Below are positions 1 to 8,361 of a DNA stretch of 18,148 nucleotides, in pieces. Below the pieces are notes generated by a model that was given only the letters and a program-made list of their open reading frames with translations, was not told the origin of the DNA and ran no database searches. Position 1 is the stretch's first letter. The number at the start of each line of letters is the position of its first letter. A program made the position numbers and the translations under genes. Origin of the DNA: GN02-872 sp963518665 (GTDB lineage Bacteria > Patescibacteriota > Gracilibacteria > BD1-5 > UBA6164); contig CAUQKR010000019.1 of NCBI GenBank assembly GCA_963518665.1, positions 1 through 18,148 on the forward strand. The letters are read 5' to 3'.

Positions 1-597
1 TTTTTTTTTATTGAAGACCTTTTAAAATCTAAAAAAAATGAAGAACTTTTTCAAAATTTAAACTGAAAATTTGCTATGTATAGTGAAGTTTATTCTCCAA
101 AAGATGAACTTGAGATTTTTCAAAATCTTTTTGATTATGCTATACAAAATAATAAAAAAATTCATATTGTTTGAATTAGTTTAAAAGAAGAACTTGAAAT
201 TTTGGAAAAATATTATGAAGAAAGCTGATTTTTGAGGGAAGATGTAAATTGTTTTGTTGTGGATTTTCAAAAAACTCTTGTTACAGTTTCGGTAAAAATA
301 GAAAATTTGATTTGGAGATGAAGTGATTATAAAGCAAATTGAAAAAAAATATTTTTTATTCCACCAGTTAGAGAATCATGACAAAATAAAGCTATGTTTA
401 AGTGAATAAATAGAGGAAGTATTGCTTCAATTTTTATAAAAAATTTTGAAGATTTAGAAAATATAAAATTTTTGGAAAAATGTATAATTGAAGAAAATAT
501 TTTGCCGATAACTTTTGCAAATCTATTAAATTATCATCTTCAAGAAATTTGATTTTCTTGAGAAGAAAAAGGTTTGATTGTAAATTATTGAAAATAA
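1..597 (+). CDS. Hypothetical protein, 5'-truncated by the window edge
   Basis: Frame 1 is open from the first base to TAA at 595-597 when TGA is read as Gly, giving at least 198 residues; the start lies before the window. I do not recognise the family. The visible part is soluble, rich in Lys, Glu and Phe, with no membrane segment. It has an IHIVGISLKEE stretch, a central basic segment (IPPVRESGQNKAMFKGINRG) and a C-terminus ending EEKGLIVNYGK. A loose resemblance of the last third to polysaccharide-deacetylase-like folds is too weak to use. It converges on the next gene and shares with it the inverted repeat at 601-622. Confidence 0.75.
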
Positions 598-628
598 AAA
601 AAGAACTAAAATTTTAGTTCTTTTTTTA
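593..628. terminator. Bidirectional intrinsic terminator
   Basis: AAGAACTAAAA followed directly by TTTTAGTTCTT (601-622) is a perfect inverted repeat, with an A run on the left and a T run on the right. It therefore works as a hairpin plus U tract in both directions. It separates two convergent genes and overlaps the stop codon of each or abuts it. Confidence 0.85.
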
Positions 629-1519
629 TTTAGAAATTTTTATAGATCTTATTATGTCAGAAATATTATTTGAAATAATTTGAGAATTTTCTGTAGTTGT
701 GATAACTAAAGCAACTCAATTATATTCTACAATATAAATATTTTTATATTCTCATTCTATTAAATTATAACTGATTTTGTTTGCACTTTTTCAGTCAATA
801 GTTTCATAACTTTCAGATAAATTTCTAACAGAATTATTTTTTAAGATTTCATTTTTTAAATCATTTGTAAAGCTTGAAAGAGAAGAGTTTTTTAAGTTTG
901 TTGTTACAAAACTTACATTTGATTTATTTACAGAATCATTATTTGTAAGAGAAATATCTCAATTGTCATATTTTTTTTCTGACCAAGCTCTAGGAATAGA
1001 ATATGAATATCTTAAAGAATTTGTTACAGTTGTTGATTCATTTGCTATTTTATCAGTTTTTGAAATAATTTCTGAAGCAGTAGAATTATTTGTTTTTGAA
1101 TTTTCATTTGTTTTATTTGTATTATCTCAGATTATGTTTGAAATAATATTTGAATTATTTACTTGTCATTTAAAAACATAATCTTTTAATAATTTATTTC
1201 TGTAATAAATATTTAAAATAACATTGTAAATTTTTTCGTCTTCTCTGCTTAAATAATTTTTATTTTTGTAGTTTGAAATAAGTTTTGTTAATTTTTCATC
1301 AAGTTCATTTATTTTTGAATAATTTTTTGTAGTTCTTAATTCTGCGAAAAAAGAAGCAATAATTTTGTTATATTTTTTACCTTCAGCATAATTTTGTTCG
1401 ATTTTTGCTTTTGATAAAACAATTGCTTTAAATAAAACTGCTTCATCTTTGCTTGTATTTGCAAAAGAAGTTCAAATAATAGAGAAAGCTAAAACTAAAG
1501 CTACAATAATTTTTTTCAT
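626..1519 (-). CDS. Exported protein with PsbP-like C-terminal domain
   Basis: 297 residues. The N-terminus MKKIIVALVLAFSIIGTSFA is a Sec signal peptide with a likely signal peptidase I site after SFA. Residues about 22-120 are helical and charged; about 125-165 are an Asn/Ser/Thr-rich linker. The last about 130 residues (from RYSYSIPRAWSEKKYDNG) have the layout of PsbP/DUF1795-type lipid- or envelope-associated domains: an amphipathic start, a central SYETIDGKSANKI strand pair and a final helix ISDIIRSIKI. That assignment is by pattern only. The start is fixed by a consensus promoter 32 nt upstream and the signal peptide. It lies downstream of the SLH protein on the same strand but has its own promoter. 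TGA is read as Gly six times or more. Confidence 0.85.
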
Positions 1520-1551
1520 AATTTTTTTATTAGAAAAATAAAGTTAAATTT

Positions 1552-1579
1552 ATTATAAATAAAATATTTAAATTGTCAA
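1552..1579 (-). promoter_or_regulatory. Consensus sigma70 promoter for the PsbP-like gene
   Basis: On the minus strand TTGACA (1574-1579), a 16-nt spacer and TATAAT (1552-1557) match both hexamers perfectly. There are 32 nt between the -10 box and the ATG at 1519. Confidence 0.85.
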
Positions 1580-1586
1580 GATATTT

Positions 1587-2444
1587 TTATAATTCATAAT
1601 CTATATCTGAATCAGTAACTGAGTCATTTGTAGAGTCGATTTTGTAAGTGTATTTTAATCAGGTTCAGCTTATAAAAAAAGTTGCATTATAAATTTTTTT
1701 TCAATTTATATAACTTGTATTTATAACTAGAGAATTTATTTGATTTTCATTTATTCAAGTTTCTCTTAAAATTATATTTTTCACATTTAAAGCTTGGCTT
1801 TCAGTTACATCAGAATTTGTTTTATAAAAAGTTTTTATTTCCCCAAAAGAAGTACTTGCAGAAAAACTTTCTCAAGCTTTGTATTTTAAAATATTTGCTC
1901 AAACTTCAAAAACGAAAGCTCTATTTGCAGGAGAATCATAATCAGCAAAATTTATAATTAGTCATTTTGAAGCTGCAAAATCTACAACTTGTTTTTGCCA
2001 ATTTCATTTTGTAGAAGCATTTTTTGAGTCAAAACTGTATTCAGAATCAAATCAAGCTTTTACAAGCATTCCTAAAACTTCAGCTTTTGTAATTCTGTCT
2101 TCTGGTCTAAAAGTAGAGTTTGAAGTAGTTATGATTTTATTTTTTGCTAAAGCTTCGATTGTCAAACAAGCCCAAGAATTTGGTTTTCTAGAACTTACAT
2201 CTTTGAAAATATTTTCACAAGAATCTTGTTTTTGTTTTCAGTAGGCTGCCAAAGTTATAACTGCTGCTTCTTGTCTCAAAATATTGTCATAAAGTCTGTA
2301 TCAATCAGTATTTCTAGAATTGTCATTTATTATTCATTTTTTTGCTAAATAATTTGCATTTTCTATATGATTATTTGCAAAAACAAAGCTAAAACTTAGC
2401 ATAAAAATAATACTAGTACAAATGCTTTTTTTTATTTTTTTCAT
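1587..2444 (-). CDS. Exported S-layer-homology (SLH) domain protein
   Basis: 285 residues. The signal peptide begins MKKIKKSICTSIIFMLSFSF and probably ends VFA. After about 25 residues an SLH domain follows: NIFKDVSSRKP, then WACLTIEALAKNKIITTS, TFRPEDRITKAEVLGML. This is the classic F-x-DV ... WA ... I..L...I ... F.P...ITRAE pattern. A second, less regular copy (WQKQVVDFAASKGLI ... DSPANRAFVFEVGANIL) follows. The C-terminal about 90 residues are unassigned. SLH domains bind secondary cell-wall polymer in Gram-positive-type envelopes, so this protein is probably attached to the cell wall or surface. The neighbouring surface-glycan genes fit, but a direct link is inference. Confidence 0.85.
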
Positions 2445-2473
2445 AAATTTTTTTATAAAATAATATTTTTTAA

Positions 2474-2500
2474 ATTATACTTTTATTTGAGAAAAATCAA
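2474..2500 (-). promoter_or_regulatory. Putative promoter of the SLH protein gene
   Basis: On the minus strand TTGATT (2495-2500), a 15-nt spacer and TATAAT (2474-2479), ending 29 nt before the ATG at 2444. The short spacer makes the -35 less certain; the -10 is perfect. Confidence 0.6.
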
Positions 2501-2506
2501 TTTTTT

Positions 2507-2930
2507 TTAATAATTTTTGAAAAATCCAGAATAATCAATTTCTTTTAAAATACTTTTAAAATTGGTAAAATTTGGATTTTCTGGAAAAATTATTTTTTCT
2601 ATTTTATTTTCAGAATTTTTTAAAAATCAATTTATTTTTCAAAGATTTTTATGATTTAAATCAAAATTTAAAAATATTTTTTCTCAAAAATTTCAGTATA
2701 TTTTTCAGTTTAAATTTTTTCAATTAAAATCTATTTTAAGTTTATTTTCTTTGAAATTTCAAATAATCTCTTGAATTTTTGATTTTAATTCAAAGTTAAA
2801 TCATTCTCAAATTTTATAATGAAAAAATTATCTATTTTTTCTAAATCTTGCTTCACATTGTAGGCAAAAATATTTTGAAAAATTATAAAAAATAAAAAAA
2901 TAATTAAAAAAATGTAAAAAGTTTTTTCAT
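2507..2930 (-). pseudogene. Small exported protein, frame broken twice
   Basis: From ATG at 2930 the frame closes after eight codons. The other frames continue a coherent product: a strongly hydrophobic signal-like segment (LIIFLFFIIFQNIFA) and YNVKQDLEKIDNFF. A second frame change then leads to HYKIGEGFNFELKSKIQEII, on to ILKEIDYSGFFKNY and TAA at 2507-2509. The last frame uses TGA for Gly about ten times. One extra T in each of two T runs (near 2901-2907 and 2827-2832) would restore one frame of about 141 residues, and 424 nt plus two is divisible by three. Either the gene has decayed or both runs were miscounted in sequencing. No family recognised; presumably periplasmic or surface-exposed. 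Confidence 0.6.
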
Positions 2931-2942
2931 AAAATTTGTTTT

Positions 2943-2966
2943 AAAAAAGGAAGCAAATGCTTCCTT
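2943..2966 (-). terminator. Intrinsic terminator after the glycan operon
   Basis: On the minus strand the stem AAGGAAGCA / TGCTTCCTT (2947-2966) is followed by six T. It ends the transcript of the O-antigen-ligase-type gene that stops at 2971 and lies just before the broken gene at 2930. Confidence 0.85.
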
Positions 2967-2970
2967 GATT

Positions 2971-4224
2971 TTAATCTTTATAAATTATAAGTCAAATTAA
3001 AATAAAAAGTAATATTGACAAATAAGTTGCTTCAAAAATGTGTAAAAATACATTCATAACTAAAATTGCGAAAAAACTTACAAACATAAAAATAGATTTT
3101 TTATAAAGTTTTGTTCAAATTATTCACAAAATAGTTAAAAAAAGTAAGAAATAAATTATTCAACCTTCAACCAAAACTTGGATAAACCAACTTTCAGGAA
3201 TGTAATATTGCTCAAATTCTAAAGTTTGCTTGTCAGGATAAATACTTCTAAAAGCTGGTCAACTTTCAGCAAGTCAAGCTCAAAAAGGTTTTTGTATAAA
3301 TCTTTCGATTCAGATAATCATTCTGCTAAAATGTCATTCTGTAGAGCTTTCTCTTAAAACAATATTTTTTATTGGATTTAAGAAAATGCTTAAAATCAAG
3401 ATTATAAAAACTGATGAAATAGCTGTTATAGTTAAGAAAACTTTTTTGTGTTTTTGAAAAATTGTTTTTAGATTTACTAAAAATAAAATTCAAACTCAAG
3501 CTAAAACTCATAAAATTGCACTTCTAGAAAATGTAATATAAAGTAAAACTGCTAAAAAAGCTAAAACTAAAAATACATAGAATTCTTTTTTATTTTTTTG
3601 TAAAAATAGAAAAATTCCAGAATACAAAATCAAGAAAAATCACATCATATTTGGTCAGTCTAAAATTCATTGAAATCTTCTAGTTCAAGAGTTTTCTAGT
3701 CAATGGTAAATAGGAACTCATCAATTGTAAATCCAGTTTCCGGAATAATCAACATATCAAAAAAGTAATAAAAATTCTTCTTTTAGGCTAAATTTTATAG
3801 TTACTCAAATCAAAAGTGAAATCGAAGCTGAAATGAAAAATAATTTTATAAGATTTTTTCAAGATTCTTTCAAAAATTGGGCTCAATGTTTGTAAATCAA
3901 AAATGCTACAAAAAATATAAAATCATATCTTCAGCCATAAAAAAGACTTTTTATTCACAATCAATTTATAAAAGTTATAGCAATTCAGTATCAAATAAAT
4001 CCAAAAATTAAATAATCTAAAATATCAAATTTTGGAAATTTTTTAGCTTTTATAAATTCATAAATAACTCATAAAAAAGCTAAAATAAGTAAAAATTCTT
4101 TTAAAAATATTCATATAAAATCTATTCCAGTTACATTTTTAAGGATTAAACTTAAAAAAACATAAAAAGGTAAGATTATAAGAATAATTTTTGTTATTAT
4201 AGTAAAAAAATTTGATTTTTTCAT
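2971..4224 (-). CDS. O-antigen ligase / polymerase-type membrane protein (Wzy_C family)
   Basis: 417 residues with about ten membrane segments. The Wzy_C signature region is visible: a large extracytoplasmic loop after YITFSRSAILGVLAG. This loop holds an Arg-rich start (VLRESSTEGHFSRM), RFIQKPFGAGLAESGPAF and ESWFIQVLVEGGIIYFLLF, with the E-x-W-F ... E-G-G-I spacing typical of O-antigen ligases and polymerases. The family joins or transfers lipid-carried glycans on the outer face of the membrane; substrate and polymerase-versus-ligase cannot be told here. The start lies 10 nt after the stop of the glycosyltransferase gene, so the two are co-transcribed. Gly is mostly TGA. Confidence 0.9.
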
Positions 4225-4234
4225 ATTTTGAAAA

Positions 4235-5389
4235 TTAAATATTATTTTTTATTATTTCTAGTAATTTTTTTTCAAAGATTTCTTCAGAAAATTTTTCTGC
4301 TTGTTTTTTGCAATTTTCTGCTGTATAAAATCAAGATATATTTTTTTTATGAAAAACTTGAAATTTTTCACAAAAATCTTCTCAATTTTTATTTTCAAAA
4401 AAACTTCAAGTTTCTCAATCTAAAACAGTTTCTAAAAGTCAACCTCATTTATAAGCAAAAACTGGTTTTCCAGAAGCCATAACTTCTATTGGAACTATTC
4501 AAAAATCTTCTTCTCCCGGAAAAATAAGTCATAAACTATTTTGTACTAAATAAACAAGTTCATCAGAATATTTTGCTCAAACAAGTTTTATGTTTTGTTT
4601 TTTTATCATTTTTTCTAGAGAATTTTTATAATCTCAAGTTCAAATAATAACTAAATTTTCTTCTAAATCATTAAATCAATTTATCGCAATTTCTATTTTT
4701 TTAAATTCTGTTAAAGCAGAAATTATAATATAATATTTTTCAAAAGTTTTTGTTTCTTCTTCTAAAAAATCTTTGTCTAAAATTTTTCAAAATCTAGAGG
4801 TTTCAACAGGAGGATACAAAACTATAGAATCTCTTTTGTAATATTTTTTTATTCTATTTTGTACGTTTTTGCTGTTTGATAAAATTAAATCTGACCTTTG
4901 ACTTGCTATAAAATCCCATTGTCTATTTTTTAAAAAAGAAGATTCTATAAAAGGTTTCAGTAAAAATCTTTTTATTCCAGAAAAAAGTCATAAATCTCTT
5001 TTATATTCATTTGTCCAATCCCACATGTAACGAGCAGGGGAATGAGAATAAACTAAAAAAAGAGTTTCTGGTTTTGTTATAGCTCAGTGAGCAAATCAGC
5101 TAGAACTACACAAAACTAAATCATATTCTGAAAAATCAAAATTTTCTATACTTTCAGCCATAAAAGGTAGACAAAATCTTTGTTTTTTTGTTAAATTGTA
5201 TATCTTTTGAGTTTTTGAATCAAAAACTGAACTATGAATTTTTTGTTTTGGAAAATCTTTAGAACATTTTTTTTCATCATAAATTAGTGTAAAAATAGGA
5301 GCTTCTGGAAAAATTTCACAAAATTTTTTTACTACTTTTTCTGCTCATCCTAGTTTTATAAGCATTTCATGTAAAATTGCTACCTTCAT
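4235..5389 (-). CDS. Family 4 glycosyltransferase (GT-B, WbaZ-like)
   Basis: 384 residues, normal length for GT4. The N-terminus MKVAILHEMLIKLGGAEKVV carries the GG(A)E acceptor-side motif, with TGA as one Gly. VYSHSPARYMWD near residue 120 is typical of the WbaZ-like mannosyl/glucosyltransferase subgroup. The donor-binding half includes YYIIISALTEFKKIEIAI, VIIGTG and the retaining EX7E motif in FPGEEDFGIVPIEVMASGKP, then AYKGGGLLETV. It transfers a sugar from a nucleotide-sugar donor to a growing lipid-linked glycan on the cytoplasmic face. It is first gene of a two-gene operon with the ligase/polymerase. The sugar is not predictable from sequence alone. Confidence 0.92.
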
Positions 5390-5499
5390 TTTTTTGTAAA
5401 AATAAAAATAATATGTTATACTAATAATAATTATATTTTAAAAAAAATCCAGTTTTTTCTGAATTTTCCATAAAAACAATATTTTTTAACTTAATAAAA
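5390..5499. other. Divergent promoter spacer
   Basis: This 110-nt AT-rich gap separates the glycan operon (-) and the pilin operon (+), so both must start here. Minus-strand -10-like boxes occur (TATAAC at 5415-5420, TATAAT at 5430-5435), but no convincing -35 goes with them, and none is clear on the plus strand. An imperfect hairpin (AATCCAG TTTTTT CTGAATT) lies near 5446-5466. Confidence 0.4.
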
Positions 5500-5931
5500 A
5501 TGCAAAAAAAATCATATTTTAAAAAAAATATTTTAAAACCTTTTTTGGTTTTTTCTTTAGTGTTTTTGGCTTGATTTAGCTTTTATTTTGATAAAAATTT
5601 AGCTCAAGCAAATACTGATATAAAATCATCAAATTATACTATAAAAACACAAGATATAGTTCCATGAACTACTTATAAAACAACAAATAGAGATACAAAA
5701 AAAAGAGTAAATGATTCACTTTTAGTTATTATACAAAAACTTTTGATTCCACTTTGAGTTTTATCTGCTTTTGTTATGGCTATTTGAGCTGGATATATGA
5801 TACTTTCTAGTTGACAAGATGAGGTTTTAAACAAAGGTAAAAAAATCTTTAAAATGTGAATTTTTGCTGTAGTTATAGCTCTTATTTCATATTTATTGGT
5901 AGAACTTGTAAAATATTTACTTTATTATTAA
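5500..5931 (+). CDS. Type IV secretion-type pilin-like protein 1 (VirB2/TrbC-like)
   Basis: 143 residues. A signal or first membrane segment (LKPFLVFSLVFLAGFSFYF) is followed by an extracytoplasmic stretch of about 40 residues. Two hydrophobic helices then come, VIIQKLLIPLGVLSAFVMAIGAGYMI and IFAVVIALISYLLVELVKYL, joined by a short polar loop SSGQDEVLNKGKKIFKMG. This loop between two helices is the mark of the T4SS_pilin/TrbC-VirB2 families common in CPR genomes. First of four similar genes in tandem; 11 nt to the next. Family assignment is from topology and loop motif. Its role as a subunit of a surface fibre or conjugation/attachment machine is inferred. Confidence 0.8.
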
Positions 5932-5942
5932 GAAAAAATATT

Positions 5943-6356
5943 ATGAAAAATTTTTATAGAAAAATAATTTTTGCTATTTTTGCTTTTTTTTGAGCTATTT
6001 CTTTAGCTGAAGCAAAATGGTCAGATTTTATAAATATTAGATATAAATGAGGAGCTGGAGGATGAAGTTCTTCAGATGCACCGGAAATACAATGTAAGGG
6101 GTTACCTTGATGTAAAAGTTGATGAGATAGTTGAGTAGAAAATTATTTACCATCATTTATAGATTTTTTTATCCAAATAGTTGCAGTTTTAGCAGTTTTT
6201 GCACTTATTTTTAGTTGAATTTTGTATATGATTTCAGCTGGAGATGATGAAAAAACAAAAAAAGCAAAAAGATGGATAATTTGGTCTTTAATTTGAGTAT
6301 TTTTAGCATTTTCATCTTGGTGAATAATTGCTCTAATAAATAATATTAAATTTTAA
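5943..6356 (+). CDS. Type IV secretion-type pilin-like protein 2 (clearest T4SS_pilin match)
   Basis: 137 residues. Signal peptide MKNFYRKIIFAIFAFFGAISLAEA. A mature Gly/Ser-rich N-terminus contains two Cys (IQCKGLPGCKSGG), possibly a disulfide. It is followed by helix 1 FFIQIVAVLAVFALIFSGILYMI, the loop SAGDDEKTKKAKRWI and helix 2 WSLIGVFLAFSSWGIIALI. The SAGDDEK..KAK..I loop is the most characteristic element of the T4SS_pilin family. Lies 11 nt after pilin 1 and 9 nt before pilin 3. Most Gly codons are TGA. Confidence 0.87.
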
Positions 6357-6365
6357 TAAAAAAAT

Positions 6366-6800
6366 ATGAAAAATAAAATAAAATCGATTTTTTTAATAAC
6401 TTTACTTTCTGTATTTTCTATTTTTTCTTTTTCTGTAGATTATGCTTCTGCTTCTATAAAAGTAAACTGGGGAACCTCAGGAAGTAAAGAAATAAAAGAA
6501 GGAATGATTTCATGACTTGATGATGATATTCCAGTTAAAGATTTGGCTAAAAATTCAAAAAATTCTGAAAATTTTTTAATCAATTTTTTCAAAACTTTTA
6601 AATGATATATTTTTAGTTTGATTATGATTATTTCAGTTTCGATGCTTGTTTGGATAGGTATCAGAATGGCTTCAGCAAACTGAAATCCTGATGAATTCAA
6701 AAAAGCTTGGAAACATTTATTATATTTAATTATTTGATTATTTGTAGTATTTATTTCCTGGGGATTAGTTAGCCTTGTTTCAGGTATTAGTATTTTTTAA
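6366..6800 (+). CDS. Type IV secretion-type pilin-like protein 3
   Basis: 144 residues. Signal peptide MKNKIKSIFLITLLSVFSIF through about YASA. A mature region of about 50 residues contains IKVNWGTSGSKEIKEG and an acidic GLDDDIP. Helix 1 (YIFSLIMIISVSMLVWIGIRMA), the loop SANGNPDEFKKAWKHL and helix 2 (YLIIGLFVVFISWGLVSLVSG) follow. The loop has diverged from the SAGDDEK form of its neighbours but keeps the N-P/D-E ... K-K-A-W spacing. Co-transcribed with the flanking pilin-like genes (9-10 nt gaps). Confidence 0.8.
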
Positions 6801-6810
6801 TAAAAAAATT

Positions 6811-7224
6811 ATGAAAAAAATTTTATTATTTATTGTTTGATTTTTTTTGATTTTTTCATTTCCTTCAGTTGAGGCAAGTAATTATAAATGAGATTGTTGA
6901 GATTTTCAAAGCTGAGATTTAAAAACTTCTTTAGAAGATTGTTTTAAAAATTCAAAACTTGTAAAAAGTGATGATTTAAAAGTAGACTGAAGTGGCTTTC
7001 AAGAAAAAATAAACAATTGGAGAAAATGATTATCTTTAATATTTTTAATTTTTTGAGTTTTTGGTTTAGTTTATGCTTCTTTTTTGATGGTTATAAGTGC
7101 TTGAAATGAAGAATGAATAAACAAAGCAAAAAAAATTATAAAATGGGATTTGATTTGATGCTTACTTTTGATTTTTATAACAACAATAATAACTTTTGTT
7201 ATAAGTTTAGCATATAATTTTTAG
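6811..7224 (+). CDS. Type IV secretion-type pilin-like protein 4
   Basis: 137 residues. Signal peptide MKKILLFIVGFFLIFSFPSVEA. The mature N-terminus has two Cys (GDCGDF and EDCFKN). Helix 1 is LSLIFLIFGVFGLVYASFLMVI, the loop SAGNEEGINKAKKIIKW, and helix 2 LIGCLLLIFITTIITFVISLA. The SAGNEE..NKAKKII loop closely matches pilin 2. Ten of its twelve Gly codons are TGA. It ends only 3 nt before the metallopeptidase gene, so the two are translationally close. Confidence 0.85.
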
Positions 7225-7227
7225 TTT

Positions 7228-7914
7228 ATGATTAGAATAAAAATAAGAGAAATTTTTATTTTTATTCTTTTGTTTTTATCTTTTTTAATTATTATATTTT
7301 TTCTTAAAAATTTTGTTTTTGATTATGATAAAAATAATTTAAAAGAAGAAAAATTTTTGCTTGAAACAGAAAAAAGTGAAGAAAAAAAGGATTTTGAGTC
7401 AGCTACTGAAGTTGATCTTTCTTCTATAATTGATAAGTTAAAAAAGGAGCAAGAAGAAGAAAATAAAAAGAAAATAGCTTATACATTTTTTCCATCAAGT
7501 TTAATTTTGGAAGAAGAATTTTTAGAATACAAAAAAATGTTTGATACTTTCTTTTTTAGTTTACCAATAAATGAAAAAATAAAAGTTGTACAAATTTATT
7601 TTTTTAAAGAAGATTTTTGAGTTAGATGAAGATTAAAAGATAAAAAAATTTCTCTTTATGGAATTTATTTACAAAAACCAAAAGAAGCACTTTCAGTTTG
7701 AATTCATGAATTTTGACATTTTTATGATATTTATATTTTAATGAAATGAGTTTTTAAAGATTTAAGTTATGATTTTTATAATATTTCTTGGAATGAAAGA
7801 AATATTTTGAAATATGGATCAAAAAATTTTGATTTTGTCTCAGGTTATGCGATGTCAAATATGTATGAAGATTTTGCAGAAAGTTTTAATTTTTATATTT
7901 TACATAATAAATAA
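7228..7914 (+). CDS. Membrane-anchored zinc metallopeptidase, cut short by an in-frame TAA
   Basis: 228 residues up to TAA at 7912-7914. One N-terminal membrane anchor (IFIFILLFLSFLIIIFFLKNFVF), a charged coiled-coil-like linker (about 35-85) and a catalytic domain follow. HEFGH at 160-164 (its Gly is TGA) gives two zinc ligands and the catalytic Glu. NMYEDFAESF at about 212-221 supplies a Glu suited to be the third ligand, the usual gluzincin arrangement. The same frame continues past the TAA for 62 more sense codons with a matching charged helical character, so the gene was once longer. The catalytic residues lie before the stop. Last gene of the pilin operon; a role in processing or remodelling the surface machine is inferred. 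Confidence 0.8.
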
Positions 7915-8103
7915 TTTCAAAGAAGAGCAAAAAAATCTGAAAAACTTCAAAAGAAATATGATTTTATAAGAAAATATATTTTTATAAAATGAGAGTTTCA
8001 AGACTGAGATTATGAACTTCCTATAGGTGAAGAATATATTTGGGACACAACAAAACAAGATTATAATTTTGAAAAGTTTAAAGTTTATTTAGATAAATTT
8101 TAG
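7915..8103 (+). pseudogene. Detached C-terminal part of the metallopeptidase
   Basis: Directly in frame after the TAA at 7912-7914, 62 codons run to TAG at 8101-8103: FQRRAKKSEKLQKKYDFIRKY, then GEFQDGDYELPIGEEYIWD and KFKVYLDKF. Two TGA codons are used as Gly and the composition matches the upstream domain. There is no start codon suited to independent expression. A single change such as CAA to TAA, or translational readthrough, would explain it. Confidence 0.65.
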
Positions 8104-8128
8104 GCTTTTTTTATTTTTTAAAAATTAT

Positions 8129-8156
8129 TTGTAAATTTTTAAAAAATAAATATAAT
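8129..8156 (+). promoter_or_regulatory. Putative distal promoter upstream of RNase J
   Basis: TTGTAA (8129-8134), a 16-nt spacer and TATAAT (8151-8156). No ATG lies at the 29-39 nt distance seen for other genes here. The transcript would carry about 200 nt before the RNase J ATG, or be a separate small RNA. Confidence 0.55.
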
Positions 8157-8323
8157 CAAGATACTAAGTTAAATTTTTGCTAGAGATAGCATTTTTCAAA
8201 AAATTTAAAAAATATAATAAAAACCTCAAATAATTTTCAATATTATTTTTTTGATTTTATGGTGTAAATTTTAAATAATTTACTATCTTTTGTATTGCGA
8301 AAAATATATTTTATAGCCATTTT

Positions 8324-8352
8324 TTGACTTAAAATTTTTTTAATTATTTAAT
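8324..8352 (+). promoter_or_regulatory. Putative proximal promoter of RNase J
   Basis: TTGACT (8324-8329), a 17-nt spacer and TTTAAT (8347-8352). Only 9 nt separate the -10 box from ATG 8362, so a transcript from here would be almost leaderless, unlike the other genes in the window. ATG 8416 (in frame) is an alternative start from this promoter. Confidence 0.55.
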
Positions 8353-8361
8353 CAATATTAG

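Larger units (their letters stand above)
8104..8361 (+). other. Spacer before RNase J: possible small RNA or structured leader
   Basis: Non-coding on both strands as far as I can read. After the distal promoter it contains a short hairpin GCTA-GAGA-TAGC with a GNRA-type loop (8179-8190). It also has a hairpin GTAAATT-TTAAAT-AATTTAC (8264-8283) followed by TATCTTTT, a weak terminator shape. No match to tmRNA, RNase P, 6S, SRP RNA or a tRNA was recognised. A second promoter sits at its 3' end. Confidence 0.35.

Noticed and set aside
963..1181. Open frame on the plus strand opposite the PsbP-like gene
   Set aside because: It lies wholly inside the minus-strand exported-protein gene, which has a signal peptide and consensus promoter; composition is a mirror of its Asn/Ser-rich linker.
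3326..3511. Minus-strand open frame inside the O-antigen-ligase gene
   Set aside because: Different frame from the ligase, which is continuous over 417 codons with family motifs.
4228..4482. Hydrophobic open frame on the plus strand
   Set aside because: Antisense shadow of the C-terminus of the GT4 glycosyltransferase; Phe/Leu/Lys richness follows from AT-rich DNA.
6440..6700. Minus-strand open frame across pilin-like gene 3
   Set aside because: Antisense to a gene with signal peptide, two helices and operon spacing; no start context or promoter.
8104..8361. tmRNA, RNase P RNA, 6S RNA or tRNA
   Set aside because: None of their conserved sequence landmarks is present; only short hairpins are visible.
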